Assembly (NCBI RefSeq): GCF_029542085.1
Contig: NZ_CP107036.1
Location: 5,270,001 to 5,334,000, forward strand
Direction of reading: 5' to 3'
DNA length: 64,000 nucleotides
From: Sphingobacterium sp. ML3W
GTDB taxonomy: Bacteria; Bacteroidota; Bacteroidia; Sphingobacteriales; Sphingobacteriaceae
The notes beneath the pieces are model-generated. The model had not been told where the DNA came from, did no database searches, and worked only from the letters and a program-made list of their open reading frames with translations. The position numbers and the translations under genes were made by a program. Shown here in pieces: positions 61,001-64,000 of the stretch (positions within the stretch are counted from its first letter, which is position 1; each line of letters begins with the position of its first letter).

Positions 61001-64000
61001 TCGATCAAGTCTATCCAGGTTGTTTCGCGGCTTCGGCAGGGGGGGTATGGTCTCGGTATCCAGGATATCCTCCGTTTTCCGACGATTTTTTCACTTTCGG
61101 GGCTTGTTGTTGCTCTTTCCCGAGAGCCTTTTCAGGGGGTAGAGACGGGTACCTTTGGTCTCAGCCCGATCCAGCATTTATTTTTTGAGGAGATACAGGT
61201 TGACCGTCATCACTATAACCAGAGCGTGATGCTTTCCTACGATGGTGTTCTGTTGGAGGATGGTATCCGTTTCTGTTTGGGCTCACTGATGCGCCATCAT
61301 GATTCGCTGCGTTATGTTTACCGGGAGGGTCCTTCCGGTTGGTTCCAGGAGAACTCGGGGGATGCTGTGCCCTTGCTGGATGTGGTCAGCATAGGGGATG
61401 ACGCTGATCTTGTGGCGCACTGTGAGCGATTACAGGGAGGGTTCAGTCTTTCCGGTGGTCCGCTTTTCCGGGGCTGTATCTTTCGGCGTGACGAAGGGGA
61501 CCTGTTGTTTCTTTTGTGTCACCACCTTGTGGTTGACGGTGTTTCCTGGCGGATCCTGGTGGAGGATCTTTCTCATCTTTACCAGGGGTATGTTTCTGGG
61601 CGGGGCCATGATCTTCCTTCCAAGACAGATTCCTATGGCTACTGGCAACAGAGCCTTGTCCGTTATTGTGGGAGTTCGGCATTGCAGGAAGAGTCCGCTT
61701 ACTGGTCTTCTGTTGATTCAGGGGATTATGATGATCTCCGGGTGGATTTCCCTGGGGGGTCCAATCTATATGGTGATGTTTCGAGTGAGCATTTTGTTCT
61801 GGACAGGGGGACCACTGCAAAGCTTGTGGGGAGCTGTTATTCGGCCTACCGTACAGATATCAATGATATATTACTGGCATCGCTTGGTCTTTCCCTGCAT
61901 GGGGAGTTCGGTATGAGTCATATCCTTGTCGGACTTGAGGGGCACGGCCGGGAGCCGATCGGTGAAGATGTTGATGTCAGCCGTACGGTAGGCTGGTTTA
62001 CCAGCATATATCCGGTGGTTCTGGATATTGACGGAGGCAGCACTGCACTGGATAATCTTTTGTGCATAAAGGAGCGTGTTCACCGTGTTCCGAACAAGGG
62101 TATCGGCTATGGTATTTTGCGTTATCTCGGTGGTGCCGGCTATAGTAGTTCCCCTAATGTTGTTTTCAATTATCTTGGTGATTTTGGTGTTTCGGGCTCC
62201 GCTTCCGGGGGGGAGGTTTTCGGTTATCGTGGAGGTTCGTGGGGTTCAGGAATATCTAGTGCAGGGCCTCGGACTTCTCAATTGGATTTTACGGGTATGA
62301 TCATTGACGGTGAGCTTCATTTTACTGTTGTCTATAGCGGGTGCCTCCATCTGCGCTCTACGGTGCAGGGTGTCCTTGCTTGTTTTGAGGGTCACCTTCG
62401 TTCGCTTGTCGGCATTCTTTCGGAGTGCCGAGAGGCCTATGTTACCCCTGTGGACCTGAGCTATAATTCCCTGGATCTGGCGAGTGTGCGGGATCTGGAT
62501 CTTAGTGTCGGTGTGGAGGATCTCTATGAGCTGAGCCCTCTTCAGCAGGGACTTTATTACCACTGGTTATCTTCGGGAGGCTCCGGGGGGCTTTATTTTG
62601 AGCAGCTCAGGTGCAGTATTGAGGGGTCGCTCGACAGTACAGTTCTTTCCCGGAGTTACGCGCATCTTGTGGAGCGCCATGGGGTCCTTCGGACCTTTTT
62701 CACGGATGCCTATGGGGACCGTATCCTGCAGGTTGTTGCACGTGAGGCTGTGCCCGACTTTGTTTATATCGATTCGCGTGCTTCGGAGGATTTTTCTCTT
62801 TCGGAGTATCTTTCGGCAGATGTTTCCCGGGGTTTTGACCTTGGTAGGGGTTCACAGATGCGTCTTTCTGTTGTACGTGTTTCCGAGGACCGTTATGAGT
62901 TTATCTGGAGCCATCACCATATTTTGATGGACGGCTGGTGCGTGAGTATCCTTGTGAACGATTTTTTTTCGATCTATGGATCCCTGTGCCGTGGGGAGCA
63001 TCCCGGGCTAGCTTCTGTGCGCCCGTATTCGGACTATATCACGTGGCTTAGGGGTATAGACCGAGTATCTTCGTATGCATACTGGCGGGCGTATCTTTTG
63101 GGTTATGAAATGCTGAGCGGCCTCCCTAAGGGATTGGCTGCTGGTGAGAGCGGTGGATCTGGGCATGGCCATTTGTCCTTTGTTCTTGACGGGGCTGCTT
63201 ACGGTTCCCTTCGGACATTATGTTCTGGTTTAGGAGTTACCGAGAGTACTTTTTTCCAGTGTGCCTGGGGCATTCTTCTGGGCCGTTATAACGACCGTGA
63301 TGATGTTGTTTTCGGTACGGTTGTTTCGGGTCGTCCCAGTGATCTTGTGGGGGTAGAGGACATGGTGGGTCTTTTTATCAACACTGTTCCCGTGCGGGTA
63401 CGTATTGTTGAAGGCGAGAGTGTGCATGACCTTTTACTCCGTGTGCAGGGCGACTCGATTTCGGGGCTTGGCCACCATTATGTTCAGCTTGCTGACATTC
63501 AGTCGGAGAGCGGTTTTTCGGGGGCTCTATTTGACCATATAGTTGTTTATGAGAACTATCCGGTGCAGGAGCGTCTGGAGTCCTCACAGTTTGATTTCAG
63601 GGTGCTTGGGGCCACTGCTCTGGAGCAGACGAACTATGGTCTTACGGTTGTTGTTGTCCCTGGAGATACTTTCGGGGTACACTTTCATTATGACAGGAGT
63701 GTGTATCCGGAATGGCTTATCGGCGGTATTGCCAGGCATCTTGAGGAGCTTTTGGGCAATATGGTTTCGGATGTGTTGCAGGGGGTTTCTTCGGTTGCCT
63801 ATCTAGGATCAGATGAGGTCGATCGTCTTGTTTATGGGGTTAATGCGACGGATGTTTCTTATCCTGAGGGGGAGAGTGTTGTGAGTCTTTTTGAGTCTAG
63901 TGCGGCTCTTTATGGTGATCTTCCGGCTGTGGTTTATGGGGATCGGGAGCTGAGCTACCGGGAATTATCGCGTGTTGTAAACGACCTGTCGCAGATCATC
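57818..64000 (+). CDS. NRPS 5, N-terminal part: docking-C-A-T-E-C-A... (modules 14-15)
   Basis: The ATG at 57818 opens a frame that runs to the window end (2061 codons, 3' end missing). The docking domain (residues 1-56) is nearly identical to that of NRPS 3 (the visible difference in this segment is KEF to KEL). C14 (LCL, HHIISDG) is at 70-515, A14 (Asn) at 518-1018, T14 (LGGDSI) near 1059, E6 at 1111-1545, C15 (DCL, HHILMDG) at 1564-1995, and A15 begins at 1998 and switches at its end to the A9/A11-type sequence (YRELSRVVNDLSQI). From 58029 to 63960 it is an almost exact copy of 49769-55700 in NRPS 4. Predicted units: D-Asn, then X15 of the A9/A11 family. Confidence 0.93.
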   Translation, partial: MNDILSFLRKKEIELKVDNKDLLVKFPGKKLDNDVLEVIKANKELLLAYLTELNRQSIIDSIPRTDISFSYPLSSSQRRLWVVSQFDGGSGAYHVPSVYVFRGVLDISALEGSFRELIVRHEILRTVFRTVDGGDVRQVVLSAEEAGFSLAYRDLTGEGHAIAGGVVDELLSTEIGRPFDLSSGPLLRAHLYRTGPSEWVFLCTMHHIISDGWSMGIMVKEVLSLYGSLSSGLESDLPSLELQYRDYASWESGHLSGDFFSVSRSYWLEQLGGELPVLQLPEDLVRPPVKSYRGSRVSVSLSPSDSVAFRSVLQGSGCTLFMGCLASVNGLFYRYSGQTDQVIGSPIAGREHAGLSGQLGFYANTLAFRSRFTGEEDFLGLLSQVRSVCLGGYAHQLYPFERLVEELGVVRDMGRNPLFDVMLSVQEDSAVGSGAVCVGGVEVSGYGGSYGDSTSKFDLLFTFSESGGVLSVGLEYSTDVYSDSRARIILEHLRSFICCISANPGVRLGEVAYLGAEEVDRLVYGFNATGVSYPEGESVVSLFESSAALYGDLPAVVYGDRELSYRDLDGLSNRLGDYLRREHGVGREVLVGLLLERSEWMVVAILGVLKAGGAYVPIDPGYPRSRVEYMLSDSGCRVVIDDSFLTAFRSVMGDYSADSLEGVTDGSDLAYVIYTSGSTGEPKGVMVEHGNLVNYVLWSMDFYLGNVSGGYFGVPSSLSFDLTVTSIYSGLLSGSGLYIYGDGTDTADIVRDSLRGECGVGSIKLTPSHVRLLGSLDSFKGSVGRVILGGEEVFPSDVKLLSSVIEGVSLYNEYGPTEATVGCMVKSLEPGSGVTLGLPISNTWIYILDGNMGVVPEGCLGEIYIGGAGVSRGYLNRPDLTSLRFVADPYRAGERLYRTGDLGVRLSGGEIEYRGRMDDQVKVRGYRIELGEVDRSVQRCSGILGSVTVVREVNGGDRELVSYIVGAGAVDVGALRAELGELVPSYMVPSRYVELSELPLTSNGKVDRKSLPDPDEGLLGTGTEYVGARNAVESLLVSIWEEVLGRSGIGIHDNFFILGGDSIKSIQVVSRLRQGGYGLGIQDILRFPTIFSLSGLVVALSREPFQGVETGTFGLSPIQHLFFEEIQVDRHHYNQSVMLSYDGVLLEDGIRFCLGSLMRHHDSLRYVYREGPSGWFQENSGDAVPLLDVVSIGDDADLVAHCERLQGGFSLSGGPLFRGCIFRRDEGDLLFLLCHHLVVDGVSWRILVEDLSHLYQGYVSGRGHDLPSKTDSYGYWQQSLVRYCGSSALQEESAYWSSVDSGDYDDLRVDFPGGSNLYGDVSSEHFVLDRGTTAKLVGSCYSAYRTDINDILLASLGLSLHGEFGMSHILVGLEGHGREPIGEDVDVSRTVGWFTSIYPVVLDIDGGSTALDNLLCIKERVHRVPNKGIGYGILRYLGGAGYSSSPNVVFNYLGDFGVSGSASGGEVFGYRGGSWGSGISSAGPRTSQLDFTGMIIDGELHFTVVYSGCLHLRSTVQGVLACFEGHLRSLVGILSECREAYVTPVDLSYNSLDLASVRDLDLSVGVEDLYELSPLQQGLYYHWLSSGGSGGLYFEQLRCSIEGSLDSTVLSRSYAHLVERHGVLRTFFTDAYGDRILQVVAREAVPDFVYIDSRASEDFSLSEYLSADVSRGFDLGRGSQMRLSVVRVSEDRYEFIWSHHHILMDGWCVSILVNDFFSIYGSLCRGEHPGLASVRPYSDYITWLRGIDRVSSYAYWRAYLLGYEMLSGLPKGLAAGESGGSGHGHLSFVLDGAAYGSLRTLCSGLGVTESTFFQCAWGILLGRYNDRDDVVFGTVVSGRPSDLVGVEDMVGLFINTVPVRVRIVEGESVHDLLLRVQGDSISGLGHHYVQLADIQSESGFSGALFDHIVVYENYPVQERLESSQFDFRVLGATALEQTNYGLTVVVVPGDTFGVHFHYDRSVYPEWLIGGIARHLEELLGNMVSDVLQGVSSVAYLGSDEVDRLVYGVNATDVSYPEGESVVSLFESSAALYGDLPAVVYGDRELSYRELSRVVNDLSQII
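58029..63960 (+). repeat. 5.9-kb direct repeat, copy 2 (module 14 to start of A15)
   Basis: Second copy of 49769-55700. After it the sequence joins an A9/A11-type subdomain rather than the A13 scaffold, so the right boundary is the conserved start of the A domain (GDRELSYR). Confidence 0.85.
59885..60352 (+). other. A14 specificity cassette, Asn
   Basis: Part of the 5.9-kb duplication of module 12, with the Asn pocket D-L-T-K-I-G-E-V-G-K. Module 14 has E6, so D-Asn. Confidence 0.85.
63961..64000 (+). other. Start of the A15 exchanged subdomain (A9/A11 family), cut by the window end
   Basis: The 5.9-kb repeat ends at 63960. The next 40 bases match the A9 and A11 exchange starts at 41521 and 48063. 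The pocket is outside the window. Confidence 0.7.

Noticed and set aside
9223..64000. Tandem repeats as a CRISPR array or a transposon
   Set aside because: The repeats are kilobase-long coding blocks in frame with NRPS domains; there are no short regular repeats with spacers, no transposase and no terminal inverted repeats.

Overview
The window is from a Bacteroidota genome, most likely Sphingobacteriaceae (Pedobacter/Sphingobacterium-like). The reasons are a SusC/SusD pair, a lipobox SusD, a CarboxypepD_reg-type outer-membrane beta-barrel protein, AT-rich intergenic DNA and no Shine-Dalgarno-like sites. The genus is inferred; there is no rRNA here to confirm it.

Positions 1-6.6 kb are ordinary: the 3' end of a SusC-type TonB receptor, its SusD lipoprotein, a secreted alkaline-phosphatase-superfamily phosphodiesterase, and a convergent TonB-plug/beta-barrel gene on the minus strand. 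About 0.6 kb of AT-rich DNA follows.

From 7187 to the window end, 57 kb is one plus-strand nonribosomal peptide synthetase (NRPS) operon. A fatty-acyl-AMP ligase fused to an acyl carrier protein (FAAL-ACP) starts it. It overlaps by ATGA a 4076-aa NRPS (C-A-T, C-A-T-E, C-A-T-E), which overlaps by ATGA a 2537-aa NRPS (C-A-T-E, C-A-T). Then come a 4704-aa NRPS (C-A-T, C-A-T, C-A-T-E, C-A-T), a 4723-aa NRPS (C-A-T, C-A-T, C-A-T-E, C-A-T), a 5'-truncated A/T-domain remnant, and the first 2061 codons of another NRPS (C-A-T-E, C-A...). That gives at least 15 modules. No thioesterase, MbtH protein, tailoring enzyme or exporter is in the window, so the line continues beyond it. Condensation-domain types agree everywhere with the preceding epimerase (DCL-like after E, LCL-like otherwise), so the order is coherent. 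The predicted product is an N-acylated, Asn-rich lipopeptide: acyl - X1 - D-(Ala-like) - D-Thr - D-Asn - Asn - X6 (same pocket as X1) - Thr - D-(basic, Lys/Orn-like) - X9 - Asn - X11 - D-Asn - X13 (perhaps aromatic) - D-Asn - X15... Only Thr and Asn are firm.

The most unusual property is the DNA architecture. The synthetase genes are built from a few almost identical scaffold blocks: an LCL condensation block of 1339 bp in 8 copies, a T-E-DCL block of 2830 bp in 5 copies, and an A-tail/T block of 633 bp in 14 copies. Short unrelated specificity cassettes of about 430-480 bp, covering the A-domain substrate pocket, are inserted between fixed junctions. In sampled lines GC rises with copy number, from about 25-30% in single-copy parts to about 50% in the most repeated ones. 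This looks like natural A-core subdomain swapping plus GC-biased gene conversion. A 28,725-bp period between two copies of the gene 7/gene 8 junction, a 5.9-kb near-perfect direct repeat and a duplicated docking domain suggest a recent large expansion, and possibly two alternative routes through the assembly line.
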